Source: Coptis chinensis
Lineage: Eukaryota; Streptophyta; Magnoliopsida; Ranunculales; Ranunculaceae
DNA length: 64,000 nucleotides
Reading direction: 5' to 3'
NCBI GenBank assembly: GCA_015680905.1
Contig: CM027379.1
Location: 32,816,501-32,880,500 of the forward strand
This document shows, in pieces, positions 35,161-46,423 of the stretch. Each line of letters starts with the position of its first letter. The stretch's first letter is position 1. Under the pieces are notes generated by a model that saw nothing but the letters and a program-made list of their open reading frames with translations, was not told the origin of the DNA and did not search any database. The translations under genes were made by a program, and so were the position numbers.

Positions 35161-36356
35161 CGACGATGATAGTGATTCTGACTCCATACTGGACTCTTTT
35201 CCGGATGAGCATCTGTATGCTATATTTTCTACACCATGGTATGCTGACATCGTGAATTATTTAGCGTCTGATGTTATTCTTTATAACTGGTCAAGAAATG
35301 AACGTAAGAAGTTTTTGGCTAGAGTTAAGCTATACTACTGGGATGAGCCCTACCTTTTTAAGTATTGTGCGGATCAGATTATTCGTCATTGTATTCCCCA
35401 GTGGGAATATAATGAGGTACTCTCATTCTGCCATGAAAAAGAGTGTGGTGGCCATTTCAGTGGTATGAAAACAGCTGCTAAAATTTTACAATGTGGGTTT
35501 TATTGGCCTACTCTCTTTAAAGATGCCCAAGTGCATTGCAAATGCATGCATTCGTTGCCAACAACTTGGGCTTAATCACGGCGTAATATGATGCCATTGA
35601 ATCTAATCATGGTGGTAGAAATTTTTGACGTATGGGGCATTGATTTCATGGATCCCTTTCCAGTTTCCCACGGTTTCATTTATATTCTAATTGTCGTGGA
35701 CTACGTGTCTAAATGGATAGAGGCCATGGCTTGCCGTAGCAATGACCATAAGACAGTTGTGTTTTTGGTAAAAGAGTATATTTTCTGTCGATTTGGCATT
35801 CCCAAGGCCATCATTAGTGATGGAGGAACACATTTTTGCAATAGAGTTGTTGCATCACTAGTAAAGAAGTATGAAGTTACACATAAGGTAGCAACTCCGT
35901 ATCATCCACAAACTAGCGGACAAGTAGAAGTTTCTAATAGGAAATCAAAAGATCTTAGAAACAATCAAAATCCCGATAGGAAAGATCGGGAAGCGTCTAT
36001 CTGACGCCTTATAGGAGTAAAGGACTGCTTTCAAAACTCTTATAGGTATGTCTCCCTTTAGACTTGTATTTGGGAAACCTTGTCATTTGCCTGTTGAATT
36101 GGAGCACCGTGCTATGTGGGCTATAAAAAGCCTTAACTTCAATTTTGATGAGGCGGGTGTCAAACGCAAGTTACAATTGAATGAGATTAAAGAAATCTGT
36201 AGCGACTCTTATGATCTCTCAAAGGATTATAAAGCTAACATGAAACGTGTTCACAGTACCTTTCAAGTTAATGGCCAACGGTTGAAACATTTTCACGAGC
36301 TATTGTCCCCTGATGTAGAGGAAGTCCTTTTACAGGACCCTGTCTATGAGGACTGA
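35161..36356 (+). pseudogene. Integrase (element C)
   Basis: Inserts the DNA copy. His pair of the zinc domain at 35430-35470 (CHEKECGGHFSG) and LQCGFYWPTLFKDA; the following Cys pair (35540-35575) is destroyed by two local frameshifts. The core keeps all three acidic residues: GIDFMDPFP (35638), [10 protein letters not shown] (35813) and GQVEVSN (35919). A frameshift follows near 35990. [20 protein letters not shown] begins at 36048. The C-terminal domain with the GPF motif seen in E is missing by an in-frame deletion after MKRVH (36250). End TGA at 36354-36356. Confidence 0.9.
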
Positions 36357-36404
36357 CCTTTTTCATTGGTGTACTTCCTTTCATTTCCATATATTGGTAA
36401 GTGC

Positions 36405-36470
36405 ACCACTCAGGTAACCGGGCCCTCCCTATAGTGTGTGGCTGTAAGTACCGGATCCTAAGTCCACAGT
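36405..36470 (+). promoter_or_regulatory. Conserved post-pol block, element C copy
   Basis: AACCGGGCCCTCCCTATAG and GGCTGTAAGTACCGGATCC, matching A, D and F; contains GTAAGT. Confidence 0.6.
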
Positions 36471-36633
36471 TAACATAATTCACCTTTTCCACTCTTGCAT
36501 GTTTTCTCGATTTTTGAGTCATGTTCCTCTATAGTGTGAATTATGCATTTATTTCCTTCTTGTTTTTCTTATATTAAATTTTATTCATAAAAAAATAAAA
36601 AATTGTTAAAATCACAAACATAGTAATTTAAGA

Positions 36634-36664
36634 AGTCTCGGGAATCTGACTTTAAAAGACCCAC
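36634..36664 (+). promoter_or_regulatory. Recurrent post-pol motif, copy C
   Basis: AGTCTCGGGAATCTGACT followed by TTAAAAGACCCAC. Single copy in this element. Confidence 0.6.
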
Positions 36665-36704
36665 TTTTAAAAAAACAAATTTTCTAAACTCTGTTGTCAA
36701 AAAT

Positions 36705-36718
36705 TTGTTTGGGGGTGG
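36705..36718 (+). promoter_or_regulatory. Polypurine-tract-like sequence after pol (element C)
   Basis: TTGTTTGGGGGTGG, followed by GGTG. Identical to the LTR-proximal tract of A. Confidence 0.65.
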
Positions 36719-36789
36719 GGTGTCCGGGTTCCATCCTGGATTGTTCAACTGTCCATTTGTGTTGTTTAGGCCGTTTAATTGTATTCCGA

Positions 36790-36985
36790 TCCGGGTTAAC
36801 ATTATCTATGAAATTAGATTTCATTCGTTCGCATAACTTACGTCATGCACGCACTCCGAGGCATTTTCCATCTTCTTACATGTCACCAATGGTCGGACTA
36901 GAGTGTTTTATGGATCATTGGATTGGAAATTCTCTCTTGATCATTTCCATACCTCATTCGCAAAAATCGGCCCAGTAACGAAGCG
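36790..36985 (+). other. Second conserved block, possible small peptide
   Basis: Counterparts: A 10306-10497, D 45792-46000 (minus), F 60236-60430. In C, A and D the same frame gives similar peptides (RSHNLRHARTPRHFPSSYM in C; SHNLCHAHTSRHFPFSYM in A; SHNVHHTRTSRHFPSYYM in D). There is no shared ATG, so it may simply be conserved RNA. Confidence 0.35.
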
Positions 36986-37372
36986 GCAATTTAAGTTTGA
37001 AGTTGCATGAAATATCGAAAAACAAAATCAGAAAATCAAGTGGGCTTGGGCCTAACCTCGTGCGCACGTGCATCTCCTTCTTCCACCAACAGTCGTCGCG
37101 TTTCATTCTCCAAACCGCCATTAACAAACAACAAAGCTTAAAAAAAAAAAAAAAAAAATACACCCACGCCCAAAGTTAAAACCCACCCCAAATCTTCTCC
37201 TAACTACACCCACCACCACCTCTTCCAATTTAAACAACCAAAACCCACCGAAAATTCAAGAATTTCGAACTACCACCACCACCACAGCGCCTCCTGCCAT
37301 TATTTTTAGTTAGGGTGTTTCAAAACAAGTCTCCCTACCTTATTCAAACCCACAAATCTTATAAAAACTCCA

Positions 37373-38455
37373 ATGGCTCAAAGACGTCGGATATTGCCGG
37401 AGCATGCTTTTACTGCCGACCACTTCGCGCCATTTTATGGTGACGAGATGGTTAGGAGAGACTGGAGTGGTTTGTGGTACTCGACAGACGATTTTTACCA
37501 CGAAGATTTGGTCCGAGAGTTTTATAGGACGAGGGAGTTAGATGAGAATCGAATTTTTGTTAAGATGGCTGGGAGGAGGAGAGAGGTTACTATTGGGTTG
37601 TTGGCTGAGAATTTAGGCATTCCACCTAGACACCATCTCAATGCCACATTACAGGATTCCTAGTTTACTGCTGTAGAACCTTTGATAAACGCGACTGTTG
37701 CGGAAGGGAACTACAATGCGAGCTCGCATTGTGTTCGCCAGTCGTCTCTCATAACCAACCAGCTGGCTGTAGCTCAGTTGATTGGTAGGAATGTCATGAG
37801 GAAGGAGAAAGTCAGTGACATCAGGCTGAACTGCCTTCATATTCTATGGATACTCCAAGAGCAGAAGTATGAGTTCTGTATTTTGGAGTTTTTGGGTAAC
37901 ATGATTAGGGGAGTTGGGAAGAGTATTGCACCTTTCCCTATTTTGATAACCAAGATCATGATGACCTTGAGAGCGACTCTGACTTCTGATAGGATTTGCC
38001 TGAAGGAGCACCGAAACCCTCATATTTATACGGAGTGTATCCAGAGAGTTTGGAGGTTGCCTGAAGAGAGGGTAGTCGAGGAGGATGACTCAGAGGACGA
38101 GGAGGACACGACATGTTTTGATGTCGATGCCTTGGAGTGGTGTAGGTTGGATGCAGAATGCATGGATGTGATTCACCATGGCATGCGTTCTCTCAATACT
38201 ATTTGTGAAGACCTCCGAACTCGGCAGGCTACCATGCATCATAACTTCGAGACTCGTGCCAAGCGCGAGGACGAGCGGTGGGAACAAACGAGGGCCGAGA
38301 TGGAAGCTCAGTGCCAGTTCCAAGACGACATGCTTGCACGCTTCCCACCCTAGGGGGGTTCTTCTTTGGAGGAGCAGTCTGTGAGGCACGAGCGTCGTCG
38401 CCGCAAGACGGATGGCTCTGGCCCATCAGAAGCACAAGAGCCATCTCCTTCTTGA
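37373..38455 (+). pseudogene. ORF1: putative plant transposon protein (element C)
   Basis: The best copy: 361 codons in one frame, interrupted only by TAG at 37661-37663 and 38351-38353. Order: RRRILPEHAF, HFAPFYGDEMVRRDW, LWYSTDDFYHEDLVREFY, VKMAGRRREVTIGLL, LGIP (residues 1-90); then HCVRQSSLITNQLAVAQLIG, LNCLHILWILQEQKYEFCI, APFPILITKIM, YTECIQRVW (110-225); an acidic stretch EEDDSEDEEDT; a probable coiled coil (270-325); and a basic tail RHERRRRKT. Fits the plant transposon protein family of the Athila env-like position; no enzymatic motif or signal peptide is visible. Confidence 0.82.
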
Positions 38456-39094
38456 GCGCATTCCACTACTAGCAGTGAGTGGTTTAGGGATCTAATGAGT
38501 TGATTTGTTTTATTGTACTTGTTTTTATTTAGTACGGATGTAAAAAGATTAGTTCAGTAATTAAATTTGAATTTGGTTGTTATATGTTATTTGAATTCAA
38601 TTTTAATATAAGTTGGTTAATTTTGAATTATGCGTTATTTTTATCATTAATCTCACCTTCCCAAATTGTTTGGGGGTCGTATTATTTAGCCTAGCATAAT
38701 TCGTTATATGATCATCTATTTTAAGAAGTTGTTTGGGAGTGAGGGTTGAGAATATTGCCGATATGGGCATCGCTATGAATAGATATTGTGGTAGGATGAA
38801 ATCTCGATGAGTTAGGCAGTTTCTATCCTAAATTCAACCTAAAAGATATTAGGGTTGTTTTAGAATCAAGAATATGAGTTGTTTCCGTTTTTGGTTTTGG
38901 AAATTTTATTATTTTTGAAAATTGCCTTAAAGGTTTTTGGCAAATTCCCGATTCGGTTTAGCAATTTAAAACCTATAAAAGCTGCATTCATTCTACACTC
39001 ACAACCCCAACTACATCTCATATTCATCTGTCACGTTTCATTCCCACTTTACCTTATTTTTCCTTCACACTTCGGCCTAACAACTCCCCGAGCT
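38456..39094 (+). other. Start of ORF1-ORF2 spacer (element C)
   Basis: No gene. Contains a polypurine-like run, TTGTTTGGGGGTCG, at 38666-38679, as after ORF1 of A. Cut by D at 39094. Confidence 0.6.
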
Positions 39095-40603
39095 TGATAA
39101 TGGTAAAAAAGATAGTTTTACTAATGAATAAAGCAATGAAACTCTAAACGAAAGTAAAACTACAAACTGTGGCTTATACTAGACTTATCAAAGATATTTG
39201 TTTTCTACTCTCGAATCTATTGGAGTAGAGATGGAATAGAAGATTCGTTCCACTCCTAGTTATTTAGCATTCAAGTTTCTTACGACTATCAATCCTACCA
39301 AAGTCAATGAGAGAATTACAAATTATACTACGATGCAAATTTAACTAACAAGATATGAATAACTCGACTACGAAATGCTACGAAATACTAAAGTTTGAAT
39401 CTAGAATAAGAATTAGGGGGGAATTGAATCCACCTCGAATCCAACTTAAGAGACTAGCATAGATGGTTGTAATCCAATTCTTACGTTCTCACGGTAAGAA
39501 GTGGTCGTTCTAATCCCTAATTATACATGACATTTCTACCAATTCATAACTAGTATGTGAGGAAGTCCACCCATTCTCATGGCGAATCAACTTCCTTCTA
39601 GAGTGGAATAGACTTTTACAACGATTATACGCTACACAATCAAGTTTTCATCAAGGCTTCACCAAACCCCTCTAATGGAGGTTTAGCCTTGATTCATCAA
39701 ACTATCATTTCCAATTGAATTAAAACTAGACATATTATAAAGATTTGAACTTTACTAATTTAACTACTCAAGAATTGAAATCCGAATTAATAACTAGGAA
39801 ATAAATAACAAACAATAATTGAAATTAGATCTAAACAAATTTAAATGACAAAATCGAAATTAACAAGAACTACTATTTTATTTATCTAATGAATGAAGAA
39901 CAATGATTCAAATAATTAATCTAAAACAAGGAATGAAACTAATTAATTAGTAATTGAAATTCAAAAAAACTAGATCTACAAGCTATTCTAATGGCTACTT
40001 TCTATTCTTAGCTATCTAACTCTCCCTTTCTTAAGAGCTAAGTATTGTTTTATGTAAAGGAGGAGACCAGATCCACAATTTCATGCATGGGCTGAGGAGC
40101 CATGTTTTGGGCTGGAAAATCGAGCCCAAAGCCCAATTTCTTCAGTCCACAGAGCCTGTTTCAACTAGCTTTGACTTCAGTAGACTTTTAGTCCACTTCT
40201 ACTCCTCTGATTGGGTCAAGGCTTCGACCATTGGAAAGCTCTTTCCGAGACGGTCGTTTTGACATAAGGTAGGCCCAAATCCGAGGCTTGAGTCCAAAGA
40301 TATGGTTTTCGGAAATTCTACTAACTTGTGCACTGTTTCTGCCCGTGTTAACTTTTCAGCTTTTGACCGAGCTTTATAAAAGCTTTGTCTCCTTTGAATC
40401 TTGGCCTTTATCAAAGAACTTCTTAGCAACCAACCCTTTGCTCCTTTATATTGCCAAAGTGGCACATTTCTGCACATAATTGAGTTCCATGCCTAAAATA
40501 CATAAAAGCACGTAATTAGCATTAACTCTTATTTATTACTCGCATAATTGGTCTAAAAGTAGTATTATTAAGGGGTTAAAACTACAATTTTGGGCTCTTA
40601 TCA
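39095..40603 (-). repeat. 3' LTR of element D
   Basis: 1509 bp. Minus strand starts TGATAAGAGCCC (40603) and ends ACCATTATCA (39095). Very similar to 28744-30251. Possible target duplication GAGCT at 39090-39094 cannot be verified, as the other end is outside the window. Confidence 0.92.
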
Positions 40604-40620
40604 AACCACCCCCAAACAGC
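40604..40620 (-). promoter_or_regulatory. Polypurine tract of element D
   Basis: Minus strand GCTGTTTGGGGGTGGTT directly before the LTR; TTGAGGACAAGC just upstream. Confidence 0.85.
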
Positions 40621-42192
40621 ATTTTGCTTGTCCTCAAGCAAATATGAGAAATTAGCATAAGTGACCAAAAATGGAGTTCTAACTAATCTCGTTTCGCCGA
40701 GTGCGATTGCATTGACCATATGCAACAAGGCTTTAAACCACTAGGAATTCCTTAGTGGACGAGTTATAACCTCGTGAAATTTTTCAGTGAAGGTACTCAC
40801 AAACTTCATCTATACTACAACGACTCAGAAATAACTATTGTTTCCTTATCTATGTCTCAATTATCTATACATCTCACTAGCAATGAATACAGAATAATCA
40901 AGTCGAAACCTAAGCTAATATATACATAATAATCTATCATCTACGAATAAACATATATACAATGAGTAATACTATGAGATGAACTAGCAGGTCCGTTTCT
41001 GAAAACTCGGAATAGCGTCCTTAAGTAGGTCCTCACATAAATGTCAAGACAAAAACCACTCTGATTTTTCCGCTCAAGTTTTGCTACTCCAGTGTGTAGT
41101 GGGCACACTTTACCTTACAATCTCTATGACACACAAAGAAGCCAGAGTCGATCAAACACATCTGCCACTTACTATCATACTAACCTATTCCTAATTGAGC
41201 TAGAGGTCTTTATTAGGTATTACGGGGATTAGGAGATGGTTTTAAGAAGGAAGGAAATGGATATTCAAAAAGGACAAGTCTGAGATAATAGAGGCTTCAT
41301 ATTATATAACTAGAGAAACCCTTGTTCTTTACTTTTGCTTCTACACTTTGTTTCCATCCTTAGCCATATTTTTCTTTTTTCTTTGGCTTTTGACTCCTTG
41401 GATTCTATTTTTTTTTTTTTTTTTTTGGAGTTCTAACTCTTTATTTTCTTTTATTTTTTTATTTATTTTTATTTGGATGGAAACTTCCTTTTCTTATCTG
41501 AAACGACTAACAAATTCTTGATTTCAAAGGTTCTTCTCTTTTCTATTCTTCATCTCTATTCTCAGACTTATTCAAAGAATTGGGTAGGTTGATTTTTATT
41601 TTTTTTATTTTGTTTTGTTTTGTAACAGGGTAAAGGATTTGTGGTTTATGAAAAGCTAAATAGAGGCTCAGAGGGGCGACTAGCGGAAAATAATTTATAG
41701 GTTTGAATTTCTGGCTATATCGATCCAAAGAGGGCCTAAATTCTCGCTTAGGATATGGTATAGTAATCAAGCAAGTGGACGTGTGATTTCTCTATCCGGA
41801 TTTTACTTCTCCCTTGTGTCATTTCTCAAATGTTCACTCATATAAAGCTTTAGGCTATATTCTCACATGATTTGTAGAATAAGTACTCTAGCCTAGATTT
41901 CAGAAACTTACTGCCAACAATCATAGATACTCATGTAACATATTTATAGATAGATGCAAGGATTATTACCTACATATTAGCCTAAGTTTCTAAAAACTAT
42001 TCTAATGCAAAAGCTACGTGAGTCTTCTAGATTATTAAGAGCATAGAGAAAGAAAACAGTACTAATATTCCTAAGTGTATAACATACTTTTTATTTATAT
42101 TTTTAAATTTTTTGAATTTTTTAACTAGAAAGCAAGTGCATATTATACATATATATATCCTAACAGATGCCTTAATTACACGTGTTTCTATG
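40621..42192 (-). other. 3' noncoding region of element D
   Basis: Same landmarks as A in reverse: CTCAATTAGGAATAGG near 41190, a T-rich plus strand (purine-rich minus strand) 41340-41560 including an 18-base T-run near 41409, and GCGACTAGCGGAAAATAAT near 41675. No gene. Confidence 0.6.
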
Positions 42193-42235
42193 CCCCCCCC
42201 CCCCAAACAAGAAGCATGCTTTGTCCTCAAAGTAT
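42193..42235 (-). promoter_or_regulatory. Polypurine-tract-like sequence after ORF2 (element D)
   Basis: Minus strand: TTTGAGGACAAAGCATG, then CTTGTTT and a run of 12 G. Same position as 13836-13870 in A; the G-run is expanded. Confidence 0.65.
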
Positions 42236-42438
42236 TTTAAATAAAGAGGGTAGGAAAATACCATTGAAACGTGTGAAATTTCAGAACATCTGTAAAACAA
42301 GGTTATAACATACTAATATAGAAAAGAAAACTGACGCAACTCTATAAGAGTTCCACCCGTAATGGGGTTAATGAGAAACAAATTTGGTTGGGACATAAGC
42401 AAATACTAACTGAAATAAAAACTAACCTTAACTCCCGT

Positions 42439-43386
42439 TTAATCATTTTCCTCCTCATCCTTAATGAAGAAATGAGGTTCCTTCGCATCCTGCCACACCA
42501 TGGTAATCTGCCAGGCTTCACGCCACTTATCGTTTACTATAGCTAACCTGTCAAGCGCCACTTGGTCGAATGGGGTGGAAGGCGCAACCTGATGAGGTTG
42601 TATCCTCCACCCTTGCCAAGTCATTGCACGGAACGATCGTATAATACAATTGGTGGGTCTCACAATATCGACCCCAACCCAATCCGTGAAACGGGCACAA
42701 AAAACAGGAAAGAAACATAGCATTATACGACAAATGAAAACAGGTATAAGAAGGTACTCATGCCTCTTGGCATGGGCTTGGGCTAAACTAGACATTAAGG
42801 TCTGGGGAATATCATAGAGTGTACGTCCCCCAGCTAAAGCAAAGAAAATATCACAAGTTTCGTCATTCACAGAAGAATAATGCCATTCCCCTCTAATGTT
42901 TAGCATAATCCAAAACATATTGCCCACGCTCATAGAGATAGGCTACCAAAGGCTTACATTATAATCCCCTTGGTCCTCTATCCTAAAGATTCCTACCCCG
43001 TAATGCTCATGCAAATCATCATAGTTATACATGTACATATTATCTACAGAATAGGCCCATGAGTCTTGTATTTCGGCCGGCATAGCAAGTTCAAGCACAA
43101 AGGCTATCAAGAACCTGGAAATTTCCATTTGTTCATCCCCGATATCTGGTCTATCAAAGAACTTACAATTATCATAAAACTAAGATGTAAGTGCGGGAGA
43201 ATAAAGTTCATCAGGACTTACAAATAGTGGCTCCCATCCTGCTAGAATTATCACTTCGCGAAACCACGCACCATAGGTGTCACTTTGGAATAAGTCTTCA
43301 AAAGACTGTTCCGGTATGATACGAGGGAAAGTGATCCCCAATAAACTTGCTGGAATAGCTGCGAAGGATCCTGGAACAACCCACAA
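42439..43386 (-). pseudogene. ORF2: unknown protein (element D)
   Basis: The best-preserved C-terminal half of ORF2. From the start: RIIPEQSFEDLF, GWEPLFVSPDELYSPALTS, then TAA (about 43183), ISRFLIAFVLELAMPAE, DNMYMYNYDDLHEHYGVG, a TAG (about 42943), MLNIRGEWHYSSVND, YDIPQTLMSSLAQAH, KRHEYLLIPVFICRIMLCF, WVGVDIVRPTNCI, FRAMTWQGWRI, ending in an acidic KDEEEND. The ATG used in A and F is ATC here, so the start is lost or lies upstream. The 18-residue hydrophobic stretch near 42700 may contact membrane. Function unknown. Confidence 0.68.
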
Positions 43387-44243
43387 AAAATTGGAGTTTT
43401 TCTTGCCCTCTGGGGGTTCTAAAGCGCAAGGTGCGCTCCACCTATATGCCGGATAGAGACGCTTGATCTTTGGTGATTATCGAGTTCCAGGCACTTGGGC
43501 GCAGGTCACGCTCACTTTGTGCCTGGGATGGGCGGGTCGCGCTCAAGATAAAAGCTGGAATTCCAGTTGTGTGGGCGCAGGTCGCTTCGGCTTAGTGGCA
43601 GTCAGCTCCGCCTCTGGGTGCAAAAGGCTCGAGGTGCTGATGGTGCTAAAATGGATAAAAATATGGGAATCGTGGGAGTGAAAGGTGAGAGATGAAAGTG
43701 AGGTGTAGTGTGGGTCGTCAGTGTAGAATGAATAAAGTTTTTATAGGTAACAAGTTGCCAAAACGAATCGGGAAGTTACCAAAAAGTTTTAAGGCAATTG
43801 CCGGAAACAAAAAATTCCAAAACCGAAAATGGAAACAACCCATATTCTCTATTCCAAAACAAACCTAATATCTTTTAGGTTGAATTTAGGATAGATACTG
43901 CCTAATTCTTCGAGATTTCATCCTATTACAATATCTATTCATAGTGATGCCCATATCGGCAATATTCTCAACCCTCACTCCAACACAATTCTAAACCGGA
44001 GGATCATATACAAAATCATTCTAGAATACATAATACCACCCCCAAACAATTCGGGAATGTGGGATTAATGATAAAAACAATACACAATTTAAAAAGAACT
44101 GGATTATATTAAAACGGAAATTCAAACAACATTTAACAACTGAATTTAAATTTAACTACTAAATTTAAACAACTTAATATCCGAACTAAGAAAAACAATA
44201 AAAACAACTAAATAATATCGAAACCACATATTTTTAGAAAACC
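43387..44243 (-). other. ORF1-ORF2 spacer (element D)
   Basis: GC-rich repeats: GAGTTCCAG near 43480 and CTGGAATTCCAG at 43555-43566, about 76 bases apart, with GGGCGCAGGTC segments. A polypurine-like TTGTTTGGGGGTGG lies on the minus strand at about 44034-44049. No gene. Confidence 0.6.
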
Positions 44244-45407
44244 TAGCCACGTGATGAAGATGGACCCTGAGAAGGAGATTGGGCCTGGGATGAAGAAGGG
44301 CCCGAGCCATCCGTTCTTTGGTAATGACGCTCATGCCTCTCAGACTCATCTGAAACAGAACCCTCTAAGGGTGGCATGCGTCATAGAATCTTTACTCGGA
44401 ACAAACGATGTGCTTCCATCTCATTCTTTATTACTGTATACTAGGCCTGGTGACGCTGGTGGATAGTCTCCATGTTACACAAGATATCTTCCTGACCCTT
44501 TTCGAGCATTTCAAAACTCGTCTGAAGGTTCGTTTGTTTATTTCGAACTATAATTTGCCTATCTCGTATATCTTTACAAATAGCATAAATGTAACGCACG
44601 CTAGTGTGCAACACTGACATGCGTTCTGAATCAGACGTACACCTCTCCAAGGCATCTTCATCCAAACATGTCATCTCCTCCATTTCCTTATCCGAATCCA
44701 CCACCCTATCCTCCGGCAACATCCAAGTCTTTTGGATACACTCCTTATAACTGATTTCATTTGCATGCAATTTCAACATCCTCCGCTCAGTTTTTGGTTT
44801 ATTCCCCCAAGACAACATTATCTTCGTAATTAAAACAGAAAATGGTGCGATACACTTCCCAACTCCTCTAATCATATTTAGCAAAAACTCGAGGATACAT
44901 AATTCATACCTCTTCTCTTGCAATATCCAGAGAACGTGAAGACATGTGAACCCGATGTCGCTCACTTTCTCCTTCCCAATGACGTTCTTACCAATCCACT
45001 GAGCTCTGACCCGGTGGTTGGTTGGTTCGCAGAGATGACTGTCGAGCACAATGAGAAGTCGTATTATATTGACCCTCCATGAGGGTGTCGTTCATTAATG
45101 TAGGAACTCCAGTATACTAGGATTCCTGCATGGTGGCTTCCAGGTGGCATCCAGGTGTAATGCCTAAAATTTCAGCCAACTTCTCTCTCGATAATTCTCT
45201 CCTAGTCCTAGCCACTTTCATGAAAATTTTCTGACCATCCAACTCTCTCTTCTTATAGAACTGTTCGACCAAATCGGAGTGGTAGAAATCATCTGTCGAG
45301 TACCACAACCGATTCCAACCCCTTCTAATCATCTCGCCACCGTAAAACGGCGCGAAGCGATCCACCGTAAACGTTTGTTCCTGCAACAACCTTCATCTTT
45401 GAGCCAT
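44244..45407 (-). pseudogene. ORF1: putative plant transposon protein (element D)
   Basis: Start ATG 45407-45405 encodes MAQR, followed at once by TGA (Arg codon CGA in C). Then LLQEQTFT, RFAPFYGGEMIRRGW, LWYSTDDFYHSDLVEQFY, LGITPG; a TAG after QES at the same codon as in C; a frameshift near 45050; then VRAQWIGKNVIGKEKVSD, LHVLWILQEKRYELCI, SVLITKIMLSWG, YKECIQKTW, an acidic stretch, and a coiled-coil-like tail to 44441. The frame then shifts again; the Ser-rich basic end RHERHYQRTDGSG stops at TAG 44246-44244. Confidence 0.8.
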
Positions 45408-46116
45408 TGATATTTTAGAACGATTTGTGGTTTAAAAGGATTGTGGGAATGGAGTTTGAGACTCCCTTACTAACAAAACAGTAGTGGTTGCGCGGCAATT
45501 TGAGTTTCTTTGAGTTTTGGGTGTTTTTCGGTGGTCGAAATTTTTGGGATTGGTGGAGGGGCTTTTTGGAGAAGATTTGAAGTTGGAATTGTATTGTGGG
45601 CGTGGGTGTATTGAGATTTTATTTTATTTTTTTATTTTTGGTTAGGTTTTTGAATTTGGTAATGGCGGAATTGGAAAGAAATCGCGATTCTGTTTCATTT
45701 GGAGGAAGGAGACGCACGCGCGTGCGTTGGGCCCAAGCCCAAAATGATTTTTCGATTTTTGTCGATTTTTAGCGCAACTTCAAACTAAAATTCCTGCTTC
45801 GTTACCGGTCCGATTTATGCGAATGAGATATGGAAATGATCAGGAGAGAATTTCCAATCTAATGATCCATAAAACACTCTATTCCGACTGCGGATGACAT
45901 ATAATAAGATGGAAAATGCCTCGAAGTGCGTGTATGATGTACGTTATGCGAACGAATGAACTCTAATTTCCTAGATAATGTCAACCCGAATCGGAATACA
46001 ATTAAACGGCATAAATAACACAACTGGGAAGTTGAACAATCCAGTACAGAAACGAACACCCCACCTCCAAACAAATTTTTTTTGGCAACGAAGTTTAGAA
46101 AATTTGTTTAAAAAGC

Positions 46117-46146
46117 GGGTCTTTTAAAGTCAGATTCCCGAGACTT
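46117..46146 (-). promoter_or_regulatory. Recurrent post-pol motif, copy D1
   Basis: Minus strand AGTCTCGGGAATCTGACT then TTAAAAGACCC. Identical core to A2 and C. Confidence 0.6.
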
Positions 46147-46423
46147 TCTAACTTACTATTTTTATGATTTTAACAATTTTTTATTTTTTATGAATAAAAT
46201 TTAATATAAGAAAAATAAGAAGGCAATAAAAGCATAATTCACACCATAGAGGAACATGACTCAAAAATCGAGAAAGCATGCAAGAGTGGAAAACGTGAAT
46301 TATGTTTAACGTGGACTTAGGATCCAGTACTTATAGCCACACACTCCATAGGGAGGGCCCCGTTACCTGAATGGTGCACTTACCAATATATGGAAATGAA
46401 AGGAAGTACACCAAACAACAAAA

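Larger units (their letters stand above)
36357..37372 (+). other. Noncoding region between pol and ORF1 (element C)
   Basis: Conserved block 36405-36470, recurrent motif 36634, G-run 36705, second block 36790-36985, and a 19-base A-run near 37139. Apart from the second block, which keeps one reading frame similar to A and D, nothing suggests a gene. Confidence 0.65.
28744..39094 (+). mobile_element. Element C: pol-bearing Athila-like element, 3' end missing
   Basis: 5' LTR, primer site, GC-rich leader, gag, protease, RT, RNase H, integrase, post-pol block, ORF1, then cut at 39094 by the LTR tip of element D. The cut corresponds to about position 12480 of element A, so ORF2, tract and 3' LTR should lie beyond D, outside the window. 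It is the least damaged pol copy here, but each part has stops or frameshifts. Confidence 0.9.
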
